This document shows, in pieces, positions 26,588-35,423 of a stretch of DNA of 64,000 nt (positions are counted from its first letter, which is position 1; every line of letters begins with the position of its first letter). Under the pieces are notes generated by a model. That model ran no database searches. It was not told where the DNA came from and saw nothing but the letters and a program-made list of their open reading frames with translations. Origin of the DNA: Arenibacter algicola (GTDB taxonomy: Bacteria > Bacteroidota > Bacteroidia > Flavobacteriales > Flavobacteriaceae); assembly GCF_018860365.1 (NCBI RefSeq), contig NZ_JAHKPO010000006.1, positions 1 through 64,000 of the forward strand, in the 5' to 3' direction. The translations under genes were made by a program, and so were the position numbers.

Positions 26588-27541
26588 CTATAAAAGCTTT
26601 CGAATAATATCCTCTTCGGAAATTCCTTCGGCCTCCGCCTTATAATTTTTAATAATCCGATGTCTCAGGATTCCCAACGACACTGCTTTGACATCTTCAA
26701 TATCCGGAGAAAATTTACCGTTCACGGCAGCATGTGCTTTAGCTCCCAATATTAAATTCTGGGAAGCTCTAGGCCCTGCCCCCCAATCTATGAACTGCTT
26801 TACAAATTCCGAAGCACTATCTTGATTCGGTCTTGTGCTATTCACTAATTTCACTGCATATTCCACCACATTGTCGGGAACTGGAATTCTACGGACCAAA
26901 TGTTGAATATCCATTATTTCCCCTGGAGTAAACAAAGGAGTGATTTCATGCTTAAAATCGGAAGTTGTTTCCTTTACTACCTTAATTTCCTCAGCGATAG
27001 ATGGATATTTCAATTCTATGGCAAACATAAATCGATCCAATTGCGCTTCGGGCAATGGGTAGGTGCCTTCTTGCTCTATTGGGTTCTGGGTTGCCAAAAC
27101 ATAATAGGGCAAATCCAATTTATATTGATTACCAGCTATGGTCACCGCTCGTTCCTGCATGGCCTCCAACAGGGCTGCTTGGGTTTTGGGCGGGGTACGG
27201 TTTATTTCGTCGGCCAAAATTATATTGGAAAAAATTGGCCCTTTTATGAACTTAAAGTTCCTATTTTGATCCAATACCTCACTACCTAGGATGTCACTGG
27301 GCATAAGATCTGGGGTAAATTGAATCCTTTTAAAACCCAATCCCAAAGCCGAGGCAATTGTATTTACCATGAGGGTCTTGGCCAAACCCGGAACTCCTAT
27401 AAGCAAGGAGTGTCCCCCAGTATAAATAGAAAGTAGTATTTGATCTACCACTTCCTCCTGCCCAATAATTATTTTGGCTATTTCCTTTTTAAGAACCTTA
27501 TTTTTTTCAACTAGAGCCTTAATTGCAGCTACGTCTGACAT
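26588..27541 (-). CDS. MoxR-family AAA+ ATPase
   Basis: Cytoplasmic AAA+ chaperone-like ATPase, 317 residues. Walker A GVPGLAKTLMV (about residues 60-70), Walker B IILADEINRTPPKTQAALLEAMQE, sensor block LATQNPIEQEGTYPLPEAQLDRFMF and the C-terminal lid with GPRASQNLILGAKAHA. MoxR proteins commonly work with VWA/DUF58 proteins; in Bacteroidota they often head a bat-type aerotolerance cluster, but no DUF58 or BatA gene is present downstream here. It follows the SurA-like genes on the same strand with a 4-base gap, so it is probably in their operon. Confidence 0.93.
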   Translation of the reverse strand: MSDVAAIKALVEKNKVLKKEIAKIIIGQEEVVDQILLSIYTGGHSLLIGVPGLAKTLMVNTIASALGLGFKRIQFTPDLMPSDILGSEVLDQNRNFKFIKGPIFSNIILADEINRTPPKTQAALLEAMQERAVTIAGNQYKLDLPYYVLATQNPIEQEGTYPLPEAQLDRFMFAIELKYPSIAEEIKVVKETTSDFKHEITPLFTPGEIMDIQHLVRRIPVPDNVVEYAVKLVNSTRPNQDSASEFVKQFIDWGAGPRASQNLILGAKAHAAVNGKFSPDIEDVKAVSLGILRHRIIKNYKAEAEGISEEDIIRKLL

Positions 27542-27545
27542 GCAT

Positions 27546-28997
27546 TTATTCCTTTACCCAATTATTTGCAAAATCACAATCTTTATTCGCGGAATTAACA
27601 CTCACATAGGTATCTTCAATATGCTCGTCCATCCATTTTTTAATGGCATTATACTGCTTTTCCCTAAGCGCCAATTCCTGAATCTTTATATAATCCTTTG
27701 CAAAATCGGCAACATGTTCATCATAACGATTGGTGATTTTCATGATTTTGTACTTGGGAGCGCCTCCTCTGGGATCATTCTCCAGAATTGGCATGGAAAT
27801 TTCATTGTCCTTTATGTCCCTCACTTGGTTATAGAGCGATGGCTCCATTTTGGTAAGTTCAAATCTGGAGCTATAGTCCTGTGGGTTTCTTAATAAACCT
27901 CCGTCAAACTTGGTTTCCTTTTCATCGGAAAAGTTTAAAGCTGCGGCCGCAAAGGTAAATTTACCATCCAATACGCCTTTTCTTATGCTATCCAATTCCT
28001 TCTTTGCATCATCCAATTCTTTTTGGGATATCTCCGGGGTTATAAGAATGTGTCTTAAATCCAACTCACGGCCCCTAATTTTTTCAACATATATAATGTG
28101 ATAACCAAAATCGGTTTCGAACGGTTCTGAAATCTCACCTTCCCTCAAACTAAAAGCCACATCCTTAAATTCCTTAACAAATGGAGTCTCACGGGTCATA
28201 CTATAAAACCCACCTTTGGATTTGGATCCGGGATCTTGTGAATATAAAATAGCCTTCACGCTAAAGCTAGCATCATTTTCCTCAATATCTGCCTTAATCC
28301 CATTTAGTTTATCTATAACTTTTTGCTTTTCTTCATCGGAAGCCTTGGGCTGCTTTACGATTTGGGCAATTTCCAACTCCGCACCAAAAACGGGTCTCTC
28401 ATCCACTGGAATCTTATTAAAGAACTGCCTAACTTCCTCTGGAGTAATCTCTATTTCCGAAACAATTTTGTTCTGCATTTTTTCGGAAAGCATCCTTAAC
28501 TTGTTGATCTTGTATAGTTCTTCACGAAAACTGGCCTCATCATCCTTTTTATAATAATTTAAGACTTTCTCCATGGAACCGATCTGGGACACCAGTTGTT
28601 GCAACTGTCTATCCCCTTGGGCATTTACCTCATCATCCGAAACCAAAATACTATCCTGAACAGCCTGATGCGCATATAAGCGATCTTCCATTAACTTGCC
28701 CAAAAGACCACATCTTGTTACATCGGCAGTGGAAGCCCCTTGACTCTTAAGATCTATCAAAGTTTTTTCTATATCCGATTCCAAGATTACATAATCTCCT
28801 ACCACAGCAGCTATCCCGTCCAATTTTATCCTTTTAAAATTGTTGACAGTATCGTTTTTCGAAATCATGGATTCCTCCACAATTACCTCTTGTGGTTCTA
28901 CCTGAGTGTCTGGAACATTTTCTGATTCCTGTGCAAACATCATCCCTGTCAACAATAAAATAGAAAGGGAAAAACCTGTTTTAATTACCTTGTTCAT
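27546..28997 (-). CDS. SurA-like peptidyl-prolyl isomerase
   Basis: Periplasmic chaperone/isomerase of about 483 residues, in the SurA/PpiC family that assists outer-membrane protein folding. It has a signal peptide (MNKVIKTGFSLSILLLTGMMFAQ), a SurA-type N-domain beginning KLDGIAAVVGDYVILESDI, and two parvulin-like domains (ELEIAQIVKQP ... PFETDFGYHIIYVEK; and LDLRHILITPEISQKEL ...). A short coiled C-terminus follows. The ATG at 28997 overlaps the end of the upstream lipoprotein gene by 17 bases; the earlier in-frame start would add only a basic leader. Confidence 0.92.
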   Translation of the reverse strand: MNKVIKTGFSLSILLLTGMMFAQESENVPDTQVEPQEVIVEESMISKNDTVNNFKRIKLDGIAAVVGDYVILESDIEKTLIDLKSQGASTADVTRCGLLGKLMEDRLYAHQAVQDSILVSDDEVNAQGDRQLQQLVSQIGSMEKVLNYYKKDDEASFREELYKINKLRMLSEKMQNKIVSEIEITPEEVRQFFNKIPVDERPVFGAELEIAQIVKQPKASDEEKQKVIDKLNGIKADIEENDASFSVKAILYSQDPGSKSKGGFYSMTRETPFVKEFKDVAFSLREGEISEPFETDFGYHIIYVEKIRGRELDLRHILITPEISQKELDDAKKELDSIRKGVLDGKFTFAAAALNFSDEKETKFDGGLLRNPQDYSSRFELTKMEPSLYNQVRDIKDNEISMPILENDPRGGAPKYKIMKITNRYDEHVADFAKDYIKIQELALREKQYNAIKKWMDEHIEDTYVSVNSANKDCDFANNWVKE

Positions 28998-29874
28998 AAA
29001 CTTCAAATTCTTTTTCTTTAATAGCTTCATCCATTACCTCTACCTCCAATTTTTTCATATAATCCAACTTCCTTCTATTTAAAAGCAGTTGTTTAATGGT
29101 AGGTTCAATATAAGTAAGGGGAGCAATATCGTTGATTTCCAACATATCGTTTACCTTCGCCAAATATACCCCTAAAGAGTCCTGTAATTCAAAAAATTGT
29201 GATTTTTTTAAGTACTTGTCCTGATTTTCAACGGTTAACGGAGTAATTTCTTCCATAACCCGAAAAACATTTACCCAAATAGAATCGTTAAAATTGACTT
29301 TACTAAATTGTACACTAATAGAATCCAAATAGCGTTTATCCGACTCCTTAAAATCCCTTAATTTCTTGGCAACCAAATCCTTGTCCAAATATTGTATAGG
29401 CAATTCTACAAACCTCAACTGTATTATCCGTTCCTTCAATTTAAAATTTTCCTTTTCGCGCTCATAGAACTCAGTGAGCTGGGAACGGGTTATAGCGGTA
29501 TCATGGGATTGAAGGACCAATGCCTCCTTATAGGCCCCTGTGTATAAATCTGTTCTGTAATTGGACACCAATTGCTCAAAATATTCCAGCTTCTCCTCGG
29601 GAAGATTTATTTTGGCCTTGGAAAGCAAAAGTTGTTTATAAGCCCAATTATTAATATAATTATTGACCAAAGAGGTACTGTCCTCCTTGGACATATTGGT
29701 CAAAAGCAACTCTTTTAAATCCTCCTTGTACAAATAGGTTTCCCCTACCCGGGCCACAGGAATTTTGTCTTCCTTCTTCTTAAAAAGGGAATCACAGGAT
29801 ATAAAAGTGCATAGCATTACTACACTCAGTAAAAATATCGAGACTTTTTCCAGCTTTATTTCACAAAAATCCAT
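28981..29874 (-). CDS. SurA/PpiD-like lipoprotein without parvulin domain
   Basis: Predicted lipoprotein of up to 297 residues, with a hydrophobic leader and lipobox ISC at about residue 27. The rest is a mostly helical SurA-like N-domain (VARVGETYLYKEDLKELL, then a long helical hairpin region) and a C-terminal helical part; no parvulin catalytic domain is seen. It probably works with the SurA-like enzyme encoded immediately downstream with overlapping frames. The promoter at 29879-29908 places the transcription start almost at the ATG at 29874, so the message may be leaderless or start slightly downstream. Function is inferred from context. Confidence 0.82.
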   Translation of the reverse strand: MDFCEIKLEKVSIFLLSVVMLCTFISCDSLFKKKEDKIPVARVGETYLYKEDLKELLLTNMSKEDSTSLVNNYINNWAYKQLLLSKAKINLPEEKLEYFEQLVSNYRTDLYTGAYKEALVLQSHDTAITRSQLTEFYEREKENFKLKERIIQLRFVELPIQYLDKDLVAKKLRDFKESDKRYLDSISVQFSKVNFNDSIWVNVFRVMEEITPLTVENQDKYLKKSQFFELQDSLGVYLAKVNDMLEINDIAPLTYIEPTIKQLLLNRRKLDYMKKLEVEVMDEAIKEKEFEVYEQGN

Positions 29875-29878
29875 TCCG

Positions 29879-29908
29879 CAAATTTAGCAATTAAGCAGCA
29901 TTATGCAA
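29879..29908 (-). promoter_or_regulatory. Promoter of SurA-like/moxR operon
   Basis: On the minus strand TTG (complement of 29906-29908), a 19-base spacer and TAAATTTG (complement of 29879-29886) match the Bacteroidota consensus. The predicted start codon at 29874 lies only five bases past the -7 box, implying a leaderless transcript or a slightly later start. Confidence 0.7.
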
Positions 29909-29991
29909 GTCTTCATTTCCCAATAAAAATCCCCAACATTTATCGGATGGTTTACTGCCTATGTTATTCCTTTTATTATTAATTTTATTCC

Positions 29992-30240
29992 ATGGCGGAT
30001 AGAAAAATAAAACTAATTTGGGATTTTAGGGGTGAATCGGCCCAGAATACAGCGAAGCACCACAAAATACATCTTGAAGAATATGTGCTGGCACAAAATT
30101 TGACCTTGAACATTACAGGAAATACGGACCTAAACAATATGCACTCCATTGCATATATGGTTGTAAACGAATCCGAGATGATTGCCGTTAGGGATGCCTT
30201 AAAACCGCATCGAGGTGAAGTCTACACCCCAATAGACTAG
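29992..30240 (+). CDS. Conserved hypothetical protein, 82 aa
   Basis: Small cytoplasmic protein with no signal peptide or membrane segment, and no domain that I recognise. Sequence features: MADRKIKLIWDFRGESAQNTAKHHKIHLEEY at the start, mixed alpha/beta character, three His in the HHKIH segment, and an ending PHRGEVYTPID. Codon use and composition resemble neighbouring genes and the frame is uninterrupted, which supports a real gene. It precedes the serine-hydrolase gene by 23 bases on the same strand and may be cotranscribed. I recall similar short proteins in other Flavobacteriaceae but assign no function. Confidence 0.7.
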   Translation: MADRKIKLIWDFRGESAQNTAKHHKIHLEEYVLAQNLTLNITGNTDLNNMHSIAYMVVNESEMIAVRDALKPHRGEVYTPID

Positions 30241-30263
30241 CCAAAATATAAGTAATAAAACCC

Positions 30264-31412
30264 ATGGGCAGAAGATTCTTTTTTCACATTATCGCCATAA
30301 CGACCCTGCTTTTTTCATGCGCCACACCTATTGAAGATCCAGACTTATTGAGTATGGCCCTAGCCTCCGACAATTCCAAAATAAGGAACGTTATGGATAG
30401 CTTGGCCCAATATGAGCTACAAGTTAGGTATACCCGAATAGACAGGATAAAGGACAGCATAATTTTTACAGACTACAATTTTCAGGTTAAAGACAGTAAC
30501 TACTTCTACCCGGCAAGCACGGTTAAAATCCTAACCGCCGTCCTTGCTCTAGAAAAATTGAACGAAATGGATTCCCTGGACCTATACACCCAATTTTATG
30601 TGGAAGGCGACTCACTGGAAACAACATTTGCCAACGAAATCTCCAAGATTTTTGCAGTAAGTGACAATGAGGCCAATAATCGACTTTTGGAATTTTTAGG
30701 TCAGGACAGAATAAACCATAGTTTGAAGGACAAGGGCATAGCAGCTGTGCGCATCTCCCATCGACTTTCAACGGAAAATGCTTTTGAGGTAACTACAAGG
30801 CCACTTATTGCTTACTTAAACGACACCACAACAACTTGGTTAAAACCGAGTGTGAACAAACCCCCAGTACCCTTGGCCCTGAACGGGATAAAAAAAGGAA
30901 CGGCCTATTACGAAGAGAACACCCTAATTAATGAACCGTTCGATTTTAGCTTAAAAAATTATTACCCTCTTAGCACCCAGAATGAAGTGCTAAAAAGGAT
31001 AATTTTCCCGGAACAATTCCCGAAAAACGAACGATTCAATCTTAGTCCCGACCAACATAGTTTTCTCCTAAAGGCCATGAGTGACCTTCCCAAAAACATG
31101 GGGTACGATGAAATGGATTATTATGACGGTTATTGTAAGTTTTTTATGTTCGGAGATACCAGGGATACCATTCCGAAATATCTCAAAATATATAATAAAG
31201 TAGGCAATGCCTATGGCACTATTACGGATTGTGCCTATATAACAGACAGTAAAAACGATGTGGAATTTATGCTGGCCGCCACCCTTTTGACCAATAAAAA
31301 TGGGGTTTTCAACGACAACACCTATGAGTACGAAGATATTGGACTTCCGTTTTTAGCACAATTGGGCAGAGAGATCTACAATTTAGAAATAGCCCAAAAA
31401 CAACGACAATGA
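30264..31412 (+). CDS. Serine hydrolase lipoprotein (class A beta-lactamase-like)
   Basis: Predicted lipoprotein (lipobox LFSC, Cys19) of 382 residues with a class A beta-lactamase/DD-peptidase fold. The catalytic SxxK is Ser85-Thr-Val-Lys88 in YPASTVKILTAVLALEKL, the SDN motif is in FAVSDNEANNRLLEFLG, and the third element is probably the KVG of NKVGNAYGTITDCAYI rather than the usual KTG. The ending includes EFMLAATLLTNKNGVF. It may be a peptidase or esterase rather than a true beta-lactamase. The next gene overlaps its end by 4 bases. Confidence 0.85.
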   Translation: MGRRFFFHIIAITTLLFSCATPIEDPDLLSMALASDNSKIRNVMDSLAQYELQVRYTRIDRIKDSIIFTDYNFQVKDSNYFYPASTVKILTAVLALEKLNEMDSLDLYTQFYVEGDSLETTFANEISKIFAVSDNEANNRLLEFLGQDRINHSLKDKGIAAVRISHRLSTENAFEVTTRPLIAYLNDTTTTWLKPSVNKPPVPLALNGIKKGTAYYEENTLINEPFDFSLKNYYPLSTQNEVLKRIIFPEQFPKNERFNLSPDQHSFLLKAMSDLPKNMGYDEMDYYDGYCKFFMFGDTRDTIPKYLKIYNKVGNAYGTITDCAYITDSKNDVEFMLAATLLTNKNGVFNDNTYEYEDIGLPFLAQLGREIYNLEIAQKQRQ

Positions 31413-31924
31413 CAGCCTTAAGCTTTGACTCCTTTACCAAAAAAATCTACATCAAAACCAATATGGAAAAAATCTATTGGGCCTGGTGTACAGCTGAAGG
31501 GATTACGTCTTGGTTTTTGAGCAAGGCCACTTATATATCACCTGATGGCCGTACCAAGACAGCACAAGAGATGATTGCCGAAGGGGACAGCTATATCTGG
31601 GAATGGCACAATTGGGACGGTCAGGAAAAAGGAACAGTAACAAAGGCGAACGGCACGGATTTTTTTGAAATCACCTTTGCCAATGTTTGTAAGGTTTCGG
31701 TTTCACTCGAAGACTGTGGCGATGATATACTTTTGACATTAAAACAATACAGCATACCCACAGATGATGACAGCAAATTAAACATCCATTATGGCTGCAG
31801 CAACGGATGGACGTTCTGGTTGGCAAATCTTAAGGCCTATTTGGAATATGGCATTTTGTTGAATGAAACACAAAATGATCTGCGACACCAACCTCTCGCA
31901 GGATTTGAATTTGTGAATATTTAG
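31409..31924 (+). CDS. SRPBCC/AHSA1-domain protein
   Basis: Cytoplasmic START-like protein of 171 residues in the AHSA1 (activator of Hsp90 ATPase homologue 1-like) group. Characteristic blocks are KKIYIKTNMEKIYWAWCTAEGITSWFLSKA at the N-terminus and the C-terminal WTFWLANLKAYLEYG. Members bind small hydrophobic ligands; the ligand is unknown. Its ATG overlaps the stop of the serine hydrolase (ATGA), so the two are translationally coupled. Confidence 0.87.
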   Translation: MTALSFDSFTKKIYIKTNMEKIYWAWCTAEGITSWFLSKATYISPDGRTKTAQEMIAEGDSYIWEWHNWDGQEKGTVTKANGTDFFEITFANVCKVSVSLEDCGDDILLTLKQYSIPTDDDSKLNIHYGCSNGWTFWLANLKAYLEYGILLNETQNDLRHQPLAGFEFVNI

Positions 31925-32007
31925 GGGATGTCAATATTATAAGAATTTAACTAGTTTAAGGACAGCAACAAATCTTCTTATTTCCTATTTTTGGGCATTT
32001 TTCAAAA

Positions 32008-32904
32008 ATGATAACAAAACCTCGTATCGCCCTAATTATCGGAATAGTTTGTATTTCCATATTCCCGGTATTGGTGAAACTGAATTATACTCCGGGCCTT
32101 ATTTCCGCCTTCTATCGCATGGCTATCGCGCTAAGCATAATCTTGCCTTATGTTCTATTTACCAAACAATTGAAAATCCCGGATCTGCGCACATTATTGC
32201 TTACCATTATTTGCGGAATATGTTTTGGATCTGACGTGGCGGTCTGGAATATTGCCATTCAGGAATCCACGGCCACACAAGCATCGTTCTTGACCAACCT
32301 ATCCCCGGTTTGGGTGGGCATCGGTACATTTTTCTTTTTAAAACCCAAACCCTCCATTAATTTTTGGATAGGTACCGTTATTGCCCTTATAGGAATGGTT
32401 ACCTTGGTAGGATTTAAATTCTTTGCCCATCTTTCTTTTGATATTGGCTTTAGTTTTGGATTATTGTCCGGGGTATTCTATGCCATCTATATTCTAATTA
32501 GTAAAGAAGTGCTGGCCAAGACATCTGTCTTAAACTTCATGACCCTTAGTCTAATTTCTTCTTCTTTCTTTTTAGGGATCCTATCATATGTGCTAGGGGA
32601 GCCTTTTAACGGCTTCTCAAATATTGGTTGGTTTGTACTTTTTATCCAAGGATTGGTCTGCCAGCTATTGGCATGGTTGTCCATCAGCTATTCCACCCAA
32701 CATATGCGGGCCACAAGAGTCTCCTTAAGTCTATTGGCACAGGCCATCTTGGCCACTATTCTGGCTTGGATATTTCTCAACGAGCTAATTACCCCACAAA
32801 TGATTCTTGGAGGCATTATCCTACTCTTTGGAATACGACTTACCTTTTACGACAAGCCACTTGTTCCACCGATAAGGAAAAAGGTTAAACTCCCGCCTCT
32901 TTAA
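32008..32904 (+). CDS. EamA/DMT-family membrane transporter
   Basis: Inner-membrane drug/metabolite transporter of 298 residues with about ten helices in two EamA repeats. N-terminal block PRIALIIGIVCISIFPVLVKL, then AIQESTATQASFLTNLSPVWVGIG closing the first repeat, and QHMRATRVSLSLLAQAILATILAW closing the second; a short basic tail follows. Substrate unknown. A TATTTTTG box at 31986-31993 may be its -7 element. The gene converges on the TIM-barrel gene with a 20-base overlap. Confidence 0.88.
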   Translation: MITKPRIALIIGIVCISIFPVLVKLNYTPGLISAFYRMAIALSIILPYVLFTKQLKIPDLRTLLLTIICGICFGSDVAVWNIAIQESTATQASFLTNLSPVWVGIGTFFFLKPKPSINFWIGTVIALIGMVTLVGFKFFAHLSFDIGFSFGLLSGVFYAIYILISKEVLAKTSVLNFMTLSLISSSFFLGILSYVLGEPFNGFSNIGWFVLFIQGLVCQLLAWLSISYSTQHMRATRVSLSLLAQAILATILAWIFLNELITPQMILGGIILLFGIRLTFYDKPLVPPIRKKVKLPPL

Positions 32905-33829
32905 TGACTTTCAAGGTCTTTTGTAGTCCGGTCTTGGCCACCTCCAACAAATCCATACTGTGGTACTCCGGATTGTACAGCTCCAAGGAAATACAGCCAT
33001 TGAAACCCGTGCTTTTAAGGTCTTTTAAAATCTGTGGCAACGGTAAAATTCCGTCACCTGGAAAAACACGATGTTTGTCCTCCATATCTTTTAACTCCAT
33101 GCCTTTAGGTGCATCGTTAAACTGAAAAATAGCAAAAATATCACCGTTCAAAAGCCTTAATCCTTCAAAGCCTCCTTCCGAAATGTACATATGATATACA
33201 TCCGGTATTATTTTGGCTTTCGGGTGATTGGCATCCAAGGCCACAGCTGTGGCCTGACCCATGGTCTTGAGAGGGAACATCTTAACAAATACCAAGGCCG
33301 GTATTACATTGTACTCCTTTATTCCAATTTCCAATAATCTTCGATAGCAGGACGCAACAAAGGCAACATCATAATTCTCCCCCACCTGATTGGGTATGGC
33401 CTGTACATAGGTACAACCTATTTCAGATGCCATTCTCATTCTATTTTTGGTGGCTGGCAAGGAATTTTGAAACTCTTCCTCATTCTTGGGAATGCAACCC
33501 CATAGCCCTATCATACTGGGCACAAACAATCCGGCTTCCTTTATTTTAGCACCTAATCTCTTAAGATCGCCACCACTCTTCTCATATTCTGCCAAATCAC
33601 TGTCCCAGGGTTCTATAGCATCGTAGCCAGCCGCTATGGCAATCTCTACTTTTTTTTCCAAACCCTTTGCAGGTCTAATGGTCGCCGTATCCAAACAGAT
33701 AGGCCACGGACTCTGTCCGTTTTGATATCTTTTTTCTTTCTTTGGAATTTCCATCGGCAGGGTGTTGGCCAATGAGATTGTGGCAACACTAGCAGTTGCT
33801 GCACCTGCAATAAAGGATCTGCGATTCAT
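32885..33829 (-). CDS. Tat-exported TIM-barrel (sugar isomerase/epimerase-like) protein
   Basis: Protein of 314 residues with a twin-arginine signal (MNRRSFIAGAATASVATISL) followed by a xylose-isomerase-like TIM-barrel domain. Blocks include WPICLDTATIRPAKGLEKKVEIA, AIAAGYDAIEPWD, AKIIPDVYHMYISEGGFEGL, FNDAP and GFNGCISLELYNPEYHS, compatible with a metal-dependent isomerase or epimerase such as those acting on sugar substrates. The Tat signal indicates periplasmic or lipoprotein export in folded form. Substrate unknown. Tail-to-tail with the EamA gene. Confidence 0.85.
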   Translation of the reverse strand: MNRRSFIAGAATASVATISLANTLPMEIPKKEKRYQNGQSPWPICLDTATIRPAKGLEKKVEIAIAAGYDAIEPWDSDLAEYEKSGGDLKRLGAKIKEAGLFVPSMIGLWGCIPKNEEEFQNSLPATKNRMRMASEIGCTYVQAIPNQVGENYDVAFVASCYRRLLEIGIKEYNVIPALVFVKMFPLKTMGQATAVALDANHPKAKIIPDVYHMYISEGGFEGLRLLNGDIFAIFQFNDAPKGMELKDMEDKHRVFPGDGILPLPQILKDLKSTGFNGCISLELYNPEYHSMDLLEVAKTGLQKTLKVIKEAGV

Positions 33830-33996
33830 ATCAATGTCTGTTATTCGACTAAAATATGAAAAAAAGTGAAGTATATGTTACTTGAAGGCAAGAACCGAAG
33901 GTTTAAGATTCAAAATAAAACCAATAAAACACCAAATGGCCCAAAGATCATTTACCCTGTGGCCAGTGAAACCAATTACAACTAAAATTTAATTGA

Positions 33997-35304
33997 TTAT
34001 CCTTGAATAGGCTCCCCGTAAAGGTCAAAATCTGCTGCTTCAAAAATATGAAGATCAACAAATTCTCCTACTTTCAGATAATGCTTTGCAGCATCAACCA
34101 AGACTTCGTTGTCCACATCGGGGGAATCGAACTCCGATCGACCCACAAAATATTTACCTTCCTTACGGTCTATAATACAGCGTAAAGTTTTACCCACTTT
34201 TTCTTGGTTCAACTCCCATGAAATCTGTGATTGCAGTTCCATGATCTCCGAAGCCCTTTGTTGTTTCACCTCTTCAGGAACATCGTCTATCAAATTATAG
34301 GCGTGTGTATTTTCCTCATGGCTATAGGTAAAACAGCCCAATCTTTCAAAACGCATTGCTTCTACCCAACTTTTCAAGGTTTGAAAATCTTCCTCGGTTT
34401 CCCCGGGATAACCAACAATCAAAGTGGTCCTAATGGTCATTTCTGGTACTGCAGCCCTAAAGTCCTGCAACAATTTTGTTGTTTTGGCCTGAGTAGTTCC
34501 CCTACGCATGCTCTTTAATATAGCATCTGAAATATGCTGCAATGGAATATCCAAGTAATTACAGACTTTAGGCTCTCGTTTCATCACTTCCAGAACATCC
34601 ATAGGAAATCCGGTAGGGAAAGCGTAATGCAATCGGATCCATTCAATGCCGTCTACCTTCACCAACTCGTTCAGCAATTCTGCCAAATTCCTTTTCTTAT
34701 AAAGGTCCAATCCATAATAGGTAAGGTCTTGAGCAATAAGGATCAATTCCTTAACCCCTTTGGCTGCCAATTTATTAGCTTCCGTGACTAGATCCTCTAT
34801 AGGGGTACTCTTATGTTTGCCCCTCATGATGGGGATGGCACAGAAAGAACAAGGACGATCACATCCTTCAGCAATTTTTAGATAGGCGTAATTTTTTGGA
34901 GTGGTCGTTAGCCGTTCCCCTATAAGTTCATGCTTATAATCGGCCCCCAAGGCCTTTAACAAATTGGGCAATTCACTTGTTCCGAAATATTCATCCACAT
35001 TAGGGATCTCTTTTTGCAGGTCCGGTTTGTATCGCTCACTTAAGCAACCTGTAACAAATACCTTATCCACTTCCCCTGCTTCCTTTTTTTGAACGTATTC
35101 CAAAATGGTATTTACACTCTCTTCCTTGGCATTGGCAATAAAACCACAAGTGTTTATAACTACAACATTCCCTTCCTCCTCATGCACAACTTCCTTATTG
35201 TTGGCCCTCAATTGCCCCATCAATACCTCTGAATCGTACACATTCTTGGAACACCCCAAGGTTACAACATTAATCCTATTCTTCTTAAGTGATTTAGTAC
35301 GCAT
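33997..35304 (-). CDS. rimO: Ribosomal protein S12 methylthiotransferase
   Basis: Radical-SAM enzyme that methylthiolates Asp88-equivalent of ribosomal protein S12. The 435-residue protein has the N-terminal UPF0004 domain with cluster cysteines (TLGCSKN, NTCGFI, TGCLSERY), the radical-SAM motif GCDRPCSFCAIP (CxxxCxxC), the RimO block RGKHKSTPIEDL, and a C-terminal TRAM domain (about residues 365-435). The motif set fits RimO better than MiaB. A CAAAAGTA box (minus-strand TACTTTTG) is at 35322-35329, but its TTG spacing of 24 is poor. Confidence 0.96.
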   Translation of the reverse strand: MRTKSLKKNRINVVTLGCSKNVYDSEVLMGQLRANNKEVVHEEEGNVVVINTCGFIANAKEESVNTILEYVQKKEAGEVDKVFVTGCLSERYKPDLQKEIPNVDEYFGTSELPNLLKALGADYKHELIGERLTTTPKNYAYLKIAEGCDRPCSFCAIPIMRGKHKSTPIEDLVTEANKLAAKGVKELILIAQDLTYYGLDLYKKRNLAELLNELVKVDGIEWIRLHYAFPTGFPMDVLEVMKREPKVCNYLDIPLQHISDAILKSMRRGTTQAKTTKLLQDFRAAVPEMTIRTTLIVGYPGETEEDFQTLKSWVEAMRFERLGCFTYSHEENTHAYNLIDDVPEEVKQQRASEIMELQSQISWELNQEKVGKTLRCIIDRKEGKYFVGRSEFDSPDVDNEVLVDAAKHYLKVGEFVDLHIFEAADFDLYGEPIQG

Positions 35305-35423
35305 ATTTTTGAAATAAAGTGCAAAAGTACAACTTGAAAAAAGATTGTAGTCCCAATATATCTTTTTTTATTCTTTAAACGTTAAACCTTTATAACCAAT
35401 TGAACTCTAATTCATAAAGCCCT

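Noticed and set aside
34121-34145. tRNA T-loop-like sequence GGAATCGAACTCC on the minus strand
   Set aside because: It lies inside rimO coding sequence and no acceptor or anticodon arm can be formed.
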